64,000 bases of DNA from Adenophora triphylla var. japonica (Eukaryota > Streptophyta > Magnoliopsida > Asterales > Campanulaceae): the NCBI GenBank assembly GCA_022495995.1, contig JAFEMH010000929.1, positions 372,001 through 436,000 of the forward strand, in the 5' to 3' direction. The first letter of the stretch is position 1; each line of letters begins with the position of its first letter. A model generated the notes under the pieces. It searched no databases and was not told the DNA's origin. It worked only from the letters and a program-made list of their open reading frames with translations. The position numbers were made by a program, and so were the translations under genes. This document shows, piece after piece, positions 21,096 through 32,932 of this stretch.

Positions 21096-22487
21096 TGTTG
21101 GGTTTTATGGGTCCATGCGCAGCGGAATTAAGCATCAAATTAACACAAAACCCAAGCCCTAAGATCCGTTCTATACAATTAAATTGAATTGCTATGAGAT
21201 AGAATTTACCAACCTAAATTGCTTTCCGGTCTTGAGCTATCGAACGGATAATTATGTGATTCGTAATCACAAACTTTTGATCTTCAAATCTTCGAATCTT
21301 CAACTCCTTTGGATCTTCAGATTTGAACTCTAGGTCTTTGATTTGTTTGAACAAAATTAAGACCCTCTTTTGGTAATCCACACAAATATGAATGTCGAGA
21401 ACAATTCTCGGGTTGGGAATTGCTAGATTCCTAAAACTTATGGAAGAATATTGAGAGTATTTAGTTATGATTTTCCCTTGAAAATTTCGGCCAGACCATT
21501 AGGGTTAACAGACCTCTCATATTTATACTACTTTAGTATGAATATGTTTCCTAATCGAATTAGGAGACCAGGTACATCAAAAACGCGTGCGAGTGGCTAG
21601 TTATGTCGCGTGACATAACTAGCCGGTGGCTAATTATGTCGCGTGACATAACTAGCGCCTTTACTGAACTTTCAATCATTCTTCCTTTGTTCAACCAATT
21701 CATTCTATTTGTGTGTGACCCAATAGGATTGTATTATGTTGGCAATGAGTCCGATCATATCGACCCTCATAAGACATAGCAGACTCTAGCAAGCCATTAT
21801 GTCTACCCAAATAACACAACGTAAGAGTTCACGTTTCCAATGGTACACTTCCATTTCTCCCTTTGTCTCACGATGTTATATTGAACACAAGTCATGGTCC
21901 ACGTCAACTTGTATTTGTTCAATGCTTTCTCGATCTTGAGTATAATGATAGTCCAATCATATTGGGGTGTGGCCACACGCTTTCATCATTATCACTCATC
22001 GAGGGGCCCAAGCAAAACATCTCTCTTTCGAGGGACAAATTCCATCTTGACTTATCATCCTTCCCATCATGAATCCGATCATGCCAAAGATAGCCTTTAT
22101 AGATATCGTGTTAAGATACCGTTTGACTAAAATCAAACATAACTTTCATCATATGTAAGGTCATGATAATCTCGGGTCTAGGGACTAAATGAAGTGACCA
22201 TATGAGATTTAATTATGACATTTGACCATGACATAAATCTCATACGGGTCAAGTCCGACTTGTTCTCTAACAAGTACCCATAATTTCAATGTGCATCTCT
22301 ATGCATATAATCATCATATGATTATCCATTGACAATTATACTAATTATTCTCTTAATAATCAGGGACGGAGATTATTACAATAAATATGCAAACTATATA
22401 ATAATCAAATAATAAACATAAACGATAAAGATGATACATAACGGTTTTCAGTTAAACATAACTAAAGCCTAGGGCATTACACCAACA
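21096..22487 (-). repeat. 3' LTR of copia C
   Basis: Pairs with 27684-29040. It contains two copies of the palindrome CTAGTTATGTCGCGTGACATAACTAG-type module (about 21596-21655) where the other LTR has one. A TATAAATA box lies on the minus strand near 21514-21525. An open frame at 21863-22072 recurs in the other LTR and is LTR sequence, not a gene. Confidence 0.9.
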
Positions 22488-22494
22488 GTCTCCC

Positions 22495-23400
22495 ACTTGC
22501 ACTAGGCTCCATTTATGTATCGAATACTCATGGATCTAACATGACCATCATGCTTCTACCTATGCGAGGGTCTTTGTAAGTGAATCCCTTATGTCATCAT
22601 CGGTTGATATTTTGTATATCTTAACGTCTTCTCATTCTTTATGAATTCCTCGAAGAACGTCTAAGTGAGTGTTTGGATCACCGTTTGATTTTGGTTCCAT
22701 TGTTTGCACAAATGACACCATAATTATCACAACAAAGTTCCACGGATTAGTGATACTTGGAAAAACACTTGGAGTGTTTCCAAAACACTAAATGAACTTT
22801 TGATCCAAACTGCCTCTTTCAGCTACATCGTATGTTGCTAAAATATGGCCTTAGTAGTAGAATCGGCTATAATTTCTGTTTGGAACTCTTCCAATCAAAA
22901 TTGCACCTCTAATAAGCATAAACACAAATCCTAATTGCGATTTTAAAATAACTTTGTTAGTTTGGAAGCTAGCATCTATGTAACCCTTACAACAAGATTA
23001 ACTTCCAATCTTTCAAATCCCAAGAACGTATCCTTAGTTCTTCTTAAGTACTTAAGGATCATCTTGACTGCCATCCAATGGTTCTCATCACAGGATCAGA
23101 TTGGTATCGACTCATCATGCTTATAGCATATGAGACGTCGAGTCTAGTACAAATCATGGCATACATGACAGATCCAAGTGCCGCAGCATATGGAACTTCA
23201 TTCATTCCCTTTTGCTCATCAGTTGTCATAAGACAATGAATATTGCTAAGAGAAATACCATGACCCATTGACAAGCTACTTTTCTTAGACTCTTCTAAGA
23301 ATCTTGTCAATGTGAACACTTTAACTCAAACCAATTTATCCTTCTAGATCCATCTCTATAGATCTTGATGCCAAGGGTGTAAGCGGCTTCACCCATATCT
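22495..23400 (-). pseudogene. RT C-terminus and RNase H of copia C
   Basis: A minus-strand frame at 23319-23059 encodes EVPYAAALGSVMYAMICTRL followed by DVSYAISMMSRYQSDP, the conserved copia block between RT and RNase H. The region further left holds RNase H remains that I cannot read in a single frame. It ends near the polypurine tract. Confidence 0.7.
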
Positions 23401-24110
23401 TTCATTGAAAAACCTTTCCTTGACCAAGACTTAACAGTCTTAAGTGTCGGAACTTGTTTTTCCAATGAGTAAGATATCATTGTAATAAAACAATAGAAAT
23501 AATACTACGCTCCCACTGAATTTCATGCATACACAAGGTTCATCTTTGTTCTTCGATGAAGTCAAACTCTTTGTCCAATTCATCAAAACAAAGATTCCAA
23601 TTCCTTGAAGCTTGCTTCAACCCATCTCATGGATCTTTGCAACATGCATACTTTATTAGAGTTTCTTGGATCGACAAACTATTCGGGTTGTGTACTCTAC
23701 ACATCCTTAAATAATCTTTCCATTTAAAGAAATTCGTTTGACATCCATTTGTCATATCACATAGTCACAATATGTGATGATGGCAATTGAAATTCTAATA
23801 GACATTGGCATTGTAACTGGTGAAAAAGGGTTCTATCATAGTCGATACTATGAATTTACCTAAATCCCTTTGTTACAATCTTTAGTCATGAAAGTACACA
23901 CCTTCCCATCCATGTCGGTCTTGAAGACCTTCTTGCATCCCATTAGTTTTTACACCTTCAGGTAGCCCAATCAAGTTCCAAACTTGATCATCGAACATGG
24001 ATTGTAATTCGGACTTCATGGTTCCTAACCATTTATCCAAATTAGGAGTGGACATCGCCTCAAGATAGGAAGTAGGATCGTCATTCTCAATGACATCCAT
24101 CTTATTACTT
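23400..24110 (-). pseudogene. RT N-terminal region of copia C
   Basis: A frame at 24100-23882 contains SYLEAMSTPNLDKWLGTMKS and QVWNLIGLPEGVK, the start of copia RT. Beyond this the conserved GCKWVFK block is lost by a frameshift (the frame reads GMQEGLQDRHG), and the YVDD region lies in broken frames further left. Confidence 0.75.
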
Positions 24111-24359
24111 TCCGATACGAGAAATCAATATTTCTTGGTTCGGATTGTAACTTATCCGATCTACGATGGACTTGTGCATCTTGAACCGGTTCCACAACTC
24201 CTTTGTGAACTTGGTTCCGTCTCTACTCTTGGATCCATATTATTTTTCAGGTTCTTGAACTCTCTTCAAGATTAATTTTACTCCCACTAGATTCTTTATT
24301 TGAGAAACTATTTCTCAAAAACAAATCAAATAGAGCAACAAACATTTTGTTCTCTTTGT

Positions 24360-25050
24360 GGTTGTAAAATCAATATCCGAAGATAACCTTGTCAGATTTG
24401 GTGCTAACTTATAAGAGACAAGTCTCTTTACATAAGATTCGCAACCCCAAATCTTCATGAAAGACAAACTAAGTTTTCTTCCATGCCACATCTCATGTGG
24501 GGCCTTAGGAACCGATTTAGTAATGACTCAATTCAGTGTAACCGCATTATTTATAATGCATATCCTCAAAAGGAATTAGGAAAGTCAACTTGACATATCA
24601 TCGAACGAACCATGTCTAACAAGGTTCTATTCCTCCTTTCAGACACACCATACAATGTGGTGTTCCGGGCGGAGTCAACTCTGAAACGATTTCACAGTTT
24701 TGAGATGATTGTCAAACTCTTGGTTCAATTATACATCACCTCGATCTAATCGAAGTACTTAATAGTTTTGCCAAGTTGATTTTGTACTTCATCTTGAAAT
24801 GTTCGAAACATCTCAAACGATTCACCTTTGGACTTCATCAGATAGACATAGTCATATCTAGATAAGTCTTTAGTGAAATTTGATGAAATACCGAAATCCT
24901 CCCCTAGCAATGCTGCTTAATAGTCCACATACATCTTATGTATAATGACCAATAAGTCACTAGCCCTCCCACTACTCTTAGTGTAGGGTGGTTTGGTCAA
25001 TAATCCCAATAAATAAGATCAACATTCCTCAAATGATTGACAGTCATATG
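24360..25050 (-). pseudogene. Integrase of copia C
   Basis: Read across frames on the minus strand: EVQNQLGKTIKYF (near 24770), NLVRHGSF, then HEMWHGRKLSLSFMKIWGCE with YVKRLVSYKLAPKSDK (about 24510-24390), which is the conserved copia integrase C-terminal block. Stops are frequent and the catalytic DDE order cannot be reconstructed in any one frame. Confidence 0.7.
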
Positions 25051-25639
25051 AGTCTAAAAGTCCATGTTAATGGAGTTTAGATATATGTTTCTTATTTATC
25101 TGACCAATCCGGCAATGCCATATGAACGCGTTTGTTCATATTGTTCGTTTTAGATTTCCATTTATATTATAGATATCTTCAACATTATTTTGTTTCTCAT
25201 CTTCAAGGATATGAAGACCATTCAATGACATATGCAATACAATAAGGCATATCATTAAATGAATATAAAACTTCTTATTGAAAATGAGAAAATTATATCC
25301 TTCATCATCCATTTAAGAAACAGAAATAATACTCCTACTCAAATTCGGAACGTAGTCATACTTATTCAAAACAAGTACTACTTCACAAGGCAAAATGACT
25401 TCATAAGTCCCTTATGGCTAATGTTGCAACTCTTGCTCCATTCCCATGCATAGGTTTAATTTACCTTATTTGAGTGGCTTTCTATTCTTTGTTCCTTGCA
25501 CATTTAAACAAATGTGGGATCCAATCCGGTATCATATACCCAAGAACAAGAAGTCGAAGGGAAAATATCTATCATATAGATATTTGAAGTAGTAGCAATC
25601 ATATTGCCCTTCTTCACCTTTTAGGCCTTCCTAATAAGC

Positions 25640-25903
25640 CTTGCAACTTTGCTTTCAATGACCAATCTTATTGCATTGGTAGCAAACTGCATCCTTTTGA
25701 GACACTTTGGGTTTAGCCTCTTCGGCTTTGACAACATTTGTCCTAGGTTTAGCAACTTTTGTTTTACCTTCTTTTCCTTCCTTTATGAACCCTTTTATTG
25801 TGTCAACCATTAACACAATTTGCGGATTGCTCCTTCTTTCATCATATGAATTGAGAGCCTTCACCACAACATATATCTTTTGCCTAGTTCGCATTTGGAA
25901 CAT
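25640..25903 (-). pseudogene. Gag nucleocapsid of copia C
   Basis: A minus-strand frame encodes a basic linker (KEGKEGKTKVAKPRTNVVKA) and the start of a zinc knuckle CYQCNKIGH, running on towards a final Cys in another frame. Capsid sequence upstream (25904-26230) is only weakly recognisable. The ORF is too short and broken to be functional. Confidence 0.7.
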
Positions 25904-26361
25904 TTCCTTTATGCGGTGTGCTAGAACAAAAGAATAGTTATCATGTGCTCAAGGTTCTTCATAAGAGCCTTTAAACATGGTGGCAAATACAAGGCAAGCA
26001 ATATTGTCAGAATCATCACTATGTTTCTAATGTTGCTTCCTTATTTGCCCTTTGCAACATTTGCAATGGGTTCAGTAGGAACGGATTCATCAAGAACGTA
26101 CACTTTTACCTAAGAACCATTCTTTAGGCTTCTGATCCAATCAGAATTAATTGTATCGTTCCTTTCGAACTTTGTCCTTCATAAGGACGAATCGCAATTA
26201 TCATTATGTAATGCTACTTCTACAACAAAATATACAAATTATATGAACACATATCAATATCAACACATTTATCATTTAAGAGCAAATAATGTATTTTACA
26301 AATACTCCCACTAAATCATACACCTTCCAATGCAAATAAGCATAATATGCATTTAATGGGC

Positions 26362-26572
26362 TAAGATCCAACTTTAATTTAATCTCAAGTATGCTATGGC
26401 GCACCGCTCAAGATTAAACTAATTAAGTAGAAAACATCAATCATATCGTATATGAATCTTAGGACTAAGATCCAACTTTAATTTAATCTCAAGTACGCTA
26501 TGGCGCACCGCTCAAGATTAAACTAATTAGGTAGAAAACATCAATCATATCATATATGACTCTTAGGATCTT
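26362..26572 (-). repeat. 104-bp tandem duplication in leader of copia C
   Basis: AAGATCCAACTTTAATTTAA begins at 26363 and again at 26467; the two 104-bp units differ at a handful of positions. They lie between gag and the primer-binding site in a long, mostly non-coding leader (about 26250-27670). Confidence 0.85.
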
Positions 26573-27364
26573 TTATGAGATTTATTTAAGACATCATATG
26601 TCCAAGCATATTTTAATCTCATCTTATGCCTTGGGTCCAAAACCATTTTGATAACCCAATTAAGTTCATCCATTTTAAACGTATAGGAACCACCATTTCC
26701 TCATCTTGCTCGCAAACGGAATAGAATCAAAGCACCTTGCTATGGCAAGCCCACCCAAAACTATCCGAGTGGTCTCAAGTGTTTTAATCATGGATTGGCA
26801 TAAAGAACTTAAAAGTTAAATGAAGGTTCTTTAAGGTAGATTATAAGCATATCTGCAAAGATAGTCATAATCATGCACCAGGTAAGTTCCCAGGAAGATA
26901 GGTGAGCCACAAGGACTACTTAAGTACCAACTCTTCCTTAGACAGAACTCTCCTAGTCATGCACAATTAGAAATCAGCTCTGATTTGACAACATAATCAC
27001 TACCTTTTATAAACAATCAGTTTCCTTTTAAATTTTGCGTAATTATGACTTGTTTCCATAAACAATCATAAAATCCAAAATTTACAATGTCTAAATCTAA
27101 ACATATTAGGAATCTATGAATCAATGTTTCAACTAAACATCTAATAAAATTCTTAACACTTAAGAACAAATAATTCATGCATCGCAACAATTAATAAAAA
27201 CACATTTAAATTAATTAAGCATGCATCATAAACAATGAATTAATCTAGCATAGCCCTATAAATTTTATTTTCAGAAATTTATAGCATCCATATTAAGACA
27301 TAAAACATCTCAGATTGTAAACACAATCACAGAATAGCGTAAAAATTAAACAAACCGATTACGC

Positions 27365-27452
27365 CAGAAGGCTTATTATGTCGCGTGACATAACTAGCCG
27401 GATAACCGCATTTCCACATGTGGCTAGTTATGTCGCGTGACATAACTAGCCG
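27365..27452. repeat. Two hairpin modules in the leader of copia C
   Basis: Two copies of TTATGTCGCGTGACATAA with arms extending to CTAG/GGCTAG (near 27374-27403 and 27421-27452). The same module is present in both LTRs. Confidence 0.85.
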
Positions 27453-27670
27453 ATTCACAGATTTTCGATTTCAATCAATTCGGATTACATGCAATTAAAT
27501 CATATAAAACAACCCTTTTACAGATTTAATTCATCATAATTCGAAAACGTTTTTCACATTGTTTCACATAAACAATCAAAATTCTACCGCATACAAAAAC
27601 ATGCAACGAACATATAAACAATTTATATATCATTCTAGCATGTTAATTCAAACTTAACCATACGAACGGG

Positions 27671-27683
27671 GCTCTGATACCAC
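27671..27683 (-). other. Primer-binding site of copia C
   Basis: The minus strand reads TGGTATCAGAGCC directly inside the right LTR, the usual initiator-methionine-tRNA site of plant copia elements. Confidence 0.9.
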
Positions 27684-29040
27684 TGTTGGGTTTTATGGGT
27701 CCATGCGCAGCGGAATTAAGCATCAAATTAACACAAAACCCAAGCCCTAAGATCCGTTCTATACAATTAAATTGAATTGCTATGAGATAGAATTTACCAA
27801 CCTAAATTGCTTTCCGGTCTTGAGCTATCGAACGGATAATTATGTGATTCGTAATCACAAACTTTTGATCTTCAAATTTTCGAATCTTCAACTCCTTTGG
27901 ATCTTCAGATTTGAACTCTAGGTCTTTGATTTGTTTGAACAAAATTAAGACCCTCTTTTGGTAATCCACACAAATATGAATGTCGAGAACAATTCTCGGG
28001 TTGGGAATTGCTAGATTTCTAAAACTTATGGAAGAATATTGAGAGTATTTTGTTATGATTTTCCCTTGAAAATTTCGGCCAGACCATTAGGGTTAACAGA
28101 CCTCTCATATTTATACTACTTTAGTATGAATATGTTTCATAATCGAATTAGGAGACCAGCCGTCAAAACGCGCGTGGTGGCTAGTTATGTCGCGTGACAT
28201 AATTAGCCGGTTCGTAACTTTCAATCATTCTTCCTTTTGTTCAACCAATTCATTCTATTTGTGTGTGACCCAATAGGATTGTATTATGTTGGCAATGAGT
28301 CCGATCATATCGACCCTCATAAGACATAAGAGGACTCTAGCAAGCCATTATGTCTACCCAAATAACACAACGTAAGAGTTCACGTTTCCAATGGTACACT
28401 TCCATTTCTCCCTTTGTCTCACGATGTTATATTGAACACAAGTCATGGTCCACGTCAACTTGTATTTGTTCAATGCTTTCTCGATCTTGAGTATAATGAT
28501 AGTCCAATCATATTGGGGTGTGGCCACACGCTTTCATCATTATCACTCATCGAGGGCCCAAGCAAAATATCTCTCTTTCGAGGGACAAATTCCATCTTGA
28601 CTTATCATCCTTCCCATCATGAATCCGATCATGCCAAAGATAGCCTTTATAGATATCGTGTTAAGATACCGTTTGACTAAAACCAAACATAACTTTCATC
28701 ATATGTAAGGTCATGATAATCTCAGGTCTAGGGACTAAATGAAGTGACCATATGAGATTTAATTATGACATTTGACCATGACATAAATCTCATACGGGTC
28801 AAGTCCAGTCACTTGTTCTCTAACAAGTACCCATAATTTCAATGTGCATCTCTATGCATATAATCATCATATGATTATCCATTGACAATTATACTAATTA
28901 TTCTCTTAATAATCAGGGACGGAGATTATTACAATAAATATGCAAACTATATAATAATCAAATAATAAACATAAACGATAAAGATGATACATAACGGTTT
29001 TCAGTGAAACATAACTAAAGCCTAGGGCATTACACCAACA
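27684..29040 (-). repeat. 5' LTR of copia C
   Basis: Nearly identical to 21096-22487, but with one rather than two hairpin modules (about 28170-28208) and a few indels. It ends CACCAACA at 29040, followed by the TCCTC duplication and the rest of B's left LTR. Confidence 0.9.
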
Positions 29041-29045
29041 TCCTC

Positions 29046-29744
29046 GTCTTCGTACCTCGGCATAAACAAGGCCGACCAGGGTCCAACAAGCAAACATAAA
29101 TGAAGCCCAACTATAAGGGCCAAGGAGACCTCCCTCGTAGGCCGAGATCGTCTCCCTTTAGGACGAGGTGCCTCCCTCGACCTTGATGTTGTCAAGACGG
29201 GCGCCACTTATTTCTCCTTCCCTCCCCGGCTCATCATGGACCTAGATGGCCATGAATGACGAGGAGAGGAATATTTGCATCTCGGCCTATCTGCATATGA
29301 CGAGATAAGGAATTTATGCATCTCGGCTTTCCGGTAGAGCAGTCATTGGTATCCTATTCAAACAAGGATTAAGCAGGTACAATCTAATCAGGATTGTACC
29401 CTTCTATATCAATTCAAGTCAAATAAGGACTCTCTAACAGATATAATCCTCCTAGGATTATACCTTATCTTTTTACATACAGTCCAAGTTCAACACGAAT
29501 TCTACCAATCCATCACTATAAATACAAGCCATTATTTCCATATTCTGGTACGTTACTTTTATTACTCGAAACTCTGTCAAATTATTCTCTCTCTACAAAC
29601 CGTGAACTTACTCTCACGCCGGAGGGCCTTCGCCGGTGAAGCCCCGGCTTAGTTTACGTGTTTTGTCTTATTTTCAGGCTAAGCAATCGCCGGAGTACAA
29701 CCGATCGCTTGGATTTGGGCTGATTCGACTTTTTGGCATCATCA
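29046..29744 (+). repeat. Left LTR of Tat element B, second piece
   Basis: Continues the LTR interrupted at 21095 and ends GGCATCATCA. A TATAAATA box lies near 29517-29524. It lacks about 40 bp that the right LTR carries (an extra CATATGACGAGG-type unit near 43040-43080). Confidence 0.9.
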
Positions 29745-29747
29745 GTT

Positions 29748-29766
29748 TGGTTCCATTGCTAGGAAT
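29748..29766 (+). other. Primer-binding site of Tat element B
   Basis: TGGTTCCATTGCTAGGAATC lies three nt inside the LTR end. Same site as in elements A and D. Confidence 0.75.
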
Positions 29767-30115
29767 CGTTTCAAACGCCCATTGTTTGGCCTGGAAAAAT
29801 CGCTTGCTTGAAAGCCCTTTTTTTCCGCCGGATAATTCTTAATTTTGACCGGAAAACGCTGTTCTGTTTTTGCCCTATTTTGATCTTCGCCGGAATCTGC
29901 AAATCTTTGCCTGGAAAAATCGTTTTGGCCGGAAATTTGGTGTTTTAGCAGGAAATTTGGTGTTTTAGCAATCGCAATTGAACTTTGTTTGTGGCAAGTT
30001 AAACCTGTCTTACGTTTGGCTGGAATATTGTGATTTTGGCCGGAAAGTTGTTGTTTTAGCCGTTTGCAATTCTGGGCAATTGAAAATTTCGTTGAACTGC
30101 AATTCTTGAATTCCA

Positions 30116-32932
30116 ATGGAAGACGGTCAGTTTGCAAGTGTTACTAACGAGGAGCAGACCCAAGTGAACGGGATCCCTCCGAACACCGAGGTACTTCCAC
30201 CTCCACCTCAGCTTGAAGGACCACCTCCCCTCGGCATGACTCTCTGTTCCATGGGACAGTCAGCTGCCGAGGGAGCAGGTGAAAACCTTCCCTTTCCTCG
30301 TCATAATCGTCCAAGAGGGAAACGAACTAGCAAGAAGTCGACGAGGAACGCCGACGTCGAACAAGCTGAAAACACCCAGCCTGACGACCGACGTACCTTG
30401 TTACACAAACAGATGGAGACATTGCATAGAATTTACGAGACTCAAGTTGCTCTACTGCAATTGGATCTAGACAACTCAATGGCCGAGTTCATTAGGACTT
30501 CGGGGTCAGGAGGCCATTCTCGTGGAAGGGATACTCATGGTAAGAGACGAGATAGCCAAAGGAGTCCTCCTCGTACCCGAGATCCTCCCCGTGAGATTGT
30601 TGTACCACCTAAGCAGAACCTCCAAGATGCTCCTCGACCTCGTCCTAATAATCATGGGAACGAGAAGGAGGTGGTAGACCTAAGAAGCCACTTAAATTCT
30701 AAGGACCAGGAGGTAGACTCTAGAGACCTACGAATGAGGCTCACTCTGTCTAAACGTTTATCCCCTCCTCGTCTTGGCATGGTACCTCATCATAACCATC
30801 ATCGGCGTGATTCTCCTAGACCTCGGTGTGATTCACCCCGTCCTCGTCACTTTGCAAGGCCGAGGACTCCCGAACCATACAGAATGGTCCTCGGTGGCTA
30901 TGAGGCAGAACCGAGGAAAGATAAGGCACCCTCTAGACGTGGAGAAAACCGTCGAGATGACGAGGAACACAGTAGGGTGAATGGTCACCCTAGAGATAGG
31001 TCCCATCGTAGCTCCCATCGTAGTTCCCACCGGAGTTCCCACCAAAGTACTCACTCTAACACTGAAAAGGGAGTGGAGGCTAAAGAATGGCAACTCTTGA
31101 AAAAGAGAATTGACGACATGGAAATGGGAAAGAAGGTTGACGAGGACGATGATGACTGGTCCACTCGTCCCTTCTCTCAGAGAATAACAGATGTACCACC
31201 TAAACCTCTTTTTAAGGTCCCAAACTTTGAAAAATATAACGGAACCACTAACGCAAAGGAACATGTGCAAAGTTTCGAGTCGACTATGAACCTCCTCACA
31301 AAGGCCGATGACATGCTATGTAAAGATTTCGCGAGCACCTTCTCCGGAACAGCCTTGACCTGGTTCCGTGAGCTAAAAAAGGGTTGCATCGATAGGTGGA
31401 GAGGCATGAGGAGGATGTTCCTAGACCACTTTGCGAGTGCAGGAAGGAGGAAGAAGAGATTAACAGACCTTGCCAACATTGAGCAAGGGAAGAATGAGAC
31501 CACTTTAAGCTATTATAACCGATTTCGAACCATGACAGAGCAAGTGGAAGAAAGCCTCACAGACAGGGAGGTAATTGTTTATTTCAATTTCGGATTGAGA
31601 TCCGGACCACTCATTTATGAACTTTCCGCCCGAGAGCCAAAGTCCAAAGCAGACTTATACAATGTGGCGTACGCTATTGCCATGGCGGAAGACAAAAGCA
31701 AGAAGAGGTCAGATAAGACGGAACCAGAAGCAGCTGGCACTCGCCATGCTTCCAATGGAAATGGGAATGGTAACGGATCCAAGGGGAAGAATAGAACAAG
31801 GGGTTCTGAAAAGCCTGAAATTTTTACCCCTCTTACCAAACCCATCACGGAGATCATGCAACTAGTGAACCTTCCACCACCTCGTCCGCTGAGCGACAAA
31901 CCAAAGTTCCCTCGTGACACTTCCAAATTCTGTGATTTCCACAAGGACCATGGTCACAACACTGAAAGGTGCATCGCCCTCAAGCGAATGATCCAAAGGT
32001 GGGTCGACGAGGGAAAACTCGACCGCTATGTCATGAAGAAAGATGGCAAGCGGAAGCGGAAGGAGGACGAAAGTGAAGATGATGACAAAAGCGAGGATGG
32101 GGAACAGAGGCCTCCTAGGGCCAAATTGCATGTGATCCGAGAAGAGGTAGTCTCTAGCAGAAAGCTAAGAGACCAGATTCATGAGCTGAGCAAGGTGTAC
32201 CACGTCCCTGCTTGGGTTCATAAGGCGGAAGAGGTCATAAGTTTCTCTCCCAATGAATTGGCGGGGAGCCGTGCCGCCCGTGAACAACCCTTGGTGATAA
32301 AGGGTCGAATTGACAACGTTGAATCCGAGAGACTTCTCATTGACACGGGGGCCTCTCGTGATATCTTGTACTACTCTGCTTTCCAATTGATGGGTTTGAA
32401 AGACACCATCCTGGAGCCTTATCATGGAAGGCTAGAAGGTTTCACCAACCATAAAGTCGGTGCCAAGGGAACTGTTGACCTAGAGCTAGAAGTCGGCGAA
32501 TATCCCTTCCGATCCAAGGCTACAGTCACTTTCGTAGTCATGGATCTGACAAGTGACTATCATGCAATCCTAGGCATTCCAAGTCAAGCAAAACTTGGGT
32601 TGGTCGCCTCCCTTCCTCACCAACGAGTTAAATTCCCTGCTCATGCTGGAATTGGATGCGTGAGGGCAACCGCCAAGGACTTCTTGGAGCATGTCGTAAA
32701 GATCCGGAAAGCATCCAAAAGCGTGGAGATATACACTCCAGAAGATAACATCAAAATCTCTAAGTCTTTGAAAACTACCCATACTAGCTCTAGGATGAGC
32801 TACATCCGTGAAATACTGGAAGAGGAACCTCTGGTCCTAAAAACTGCAGCTGACCAAGGCATAGTTCCGTCCGTCCCGGAGACAGATTCTGTTCTCGTCA
32901 GCGGCCAGAACTCGGGGCCAACCCTGACTTGA
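30116..32932 (+). CDS. Gag-protease polyprotein of Tat element B (open, 938 aa)
   Basis: The longest intact frame in the window; it starts at ATG 30116 after a ~350-nt leader. Residues 1-360 are polar and rich in Arg, Pro and Ser, with RSSHRSSHRSSH repeats near 300. A retrotransposon Gag capsid core spans about 366-500 (FEKYNGTTNAKEHVQSFEST to GLRSGPLIYEL). A Cys/His knuckle, CDFHKDHGHNTERC, is at about 605-618. An aspartic protease with LIDTGASRDILYY is at about 739-752, ending in YHAILGIPS. Gag assembles the particle and packages RNA; the protease cleaves the polyprotein. The D-T-G active site is intact. Pol follows after a stop, with a 4-nt overlap to the next frame, but is damaged. Confidence 0.9.
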   Translation: MEDGQFASVTNEEQTQVNGIPPNTEVLPPPPQLEGPPPLGMTLCSMGQSAAEGAGENLPFPRHNRPRGKRTSKKSTRNADVEQAENTQPDDRRTLLHKQMETLHRIYETQVALLQLDLDNSMAEFIRTSGSGGHSRGRDTHGKRRDSQRSPPRTRDPPREIVVPPKQNLQDAPRPRPNNHGNEKEVVDLRSHLNSKDQEVDSRDLRMRLTLSKRLSPPRLGMVPHHNHHRRDSPRPRCDSPRPRHFARPRTPEPYRMVLGGYEAEPRKDKAPSRRGENRRDDEEHSRVNGHPRDRSHRSSHRSSHRSSHQSTHSNTEKGVEAKEWQLLKKRIDDMEMGKKVDEDDDDWSTRPFSQRITDVPPKPLFKVPNFEKYNGTTNAKEHVQSFESTMNLLTKADDMLCKDFASTFSGTALTWFRELKKGCIDRWRGMRRMFLDHFASAGRRKKRLTDLANIEQGKNETTLSYYNRFRTMTEQVEESLTDREVIVYFNFGLRSGPLIYELSAREPKSKADLYNVAYAIAMAEDKSKKRSDKTEPEAAGTRHASNGNGNGNGSKGKNRTRGSEKPEIFTPLTKPITEIMQLVNLPPPRPLSDKPKFPRDTSKFCDFHKDHGHNTERCIALKRMIQRWVDEGKLDRYVMKKDGKRKRKEDESEDDDKSEDGEQRPPRAKLHVIREEVVSSRKLRDQIHELSKVYHVPAWVHKAEEVISFSPNELAGSRAAREQPLVIKGRIDNVESERLLIDTGASRDILYYSAFQLMGLKDTILEPYHGRLEGFTNHKVGAKGTVDLELEVGEYPFRSKATVTFVVMDLTSDYHAILGIPSQAKLGLVASLPHQRVKFPAHAGIGCVRATAKDFLEHVVKIRKASKSVEIYTPEDNIKISKSLKTTHTSSRMSYIREILEEEPLVLKTAADQGIVPSVPETDSVLVSGQNSGPTLT

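Larger units (their letters stand above)
21096..29040 (-). mobile_element. Ty1/copia retrotransposon 'C', degraded, nested in LTR of B
   Basis: LTRs 21096-22487 (1392 bp) and 27684-29040 (1357 bp) start TGTTGGG and end CACCAACA. TCCTC is duplicated on both sides (21091-21095, 29041-29045). The minus strand has the initiator-Met-tRNA primer site TGGTATCAGAGCC just inside the right LTR, and a G-rich polypurine tract (AAGTGGGAGAC) just inside the left one, so it is oriented leftwards. Gag zinc knuckle, integrase and RT pieces follow in copia order, with many frame breaks. A 13-bp-arm hairpin occurs in the LTRs and leader. Confidence 0.9.

Noticed and set aside
21863..28680. Matching frames at 21863-22072 and 28414-28680
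   Set aside because: They are the same non-coding LTR segment of copia C present twice.
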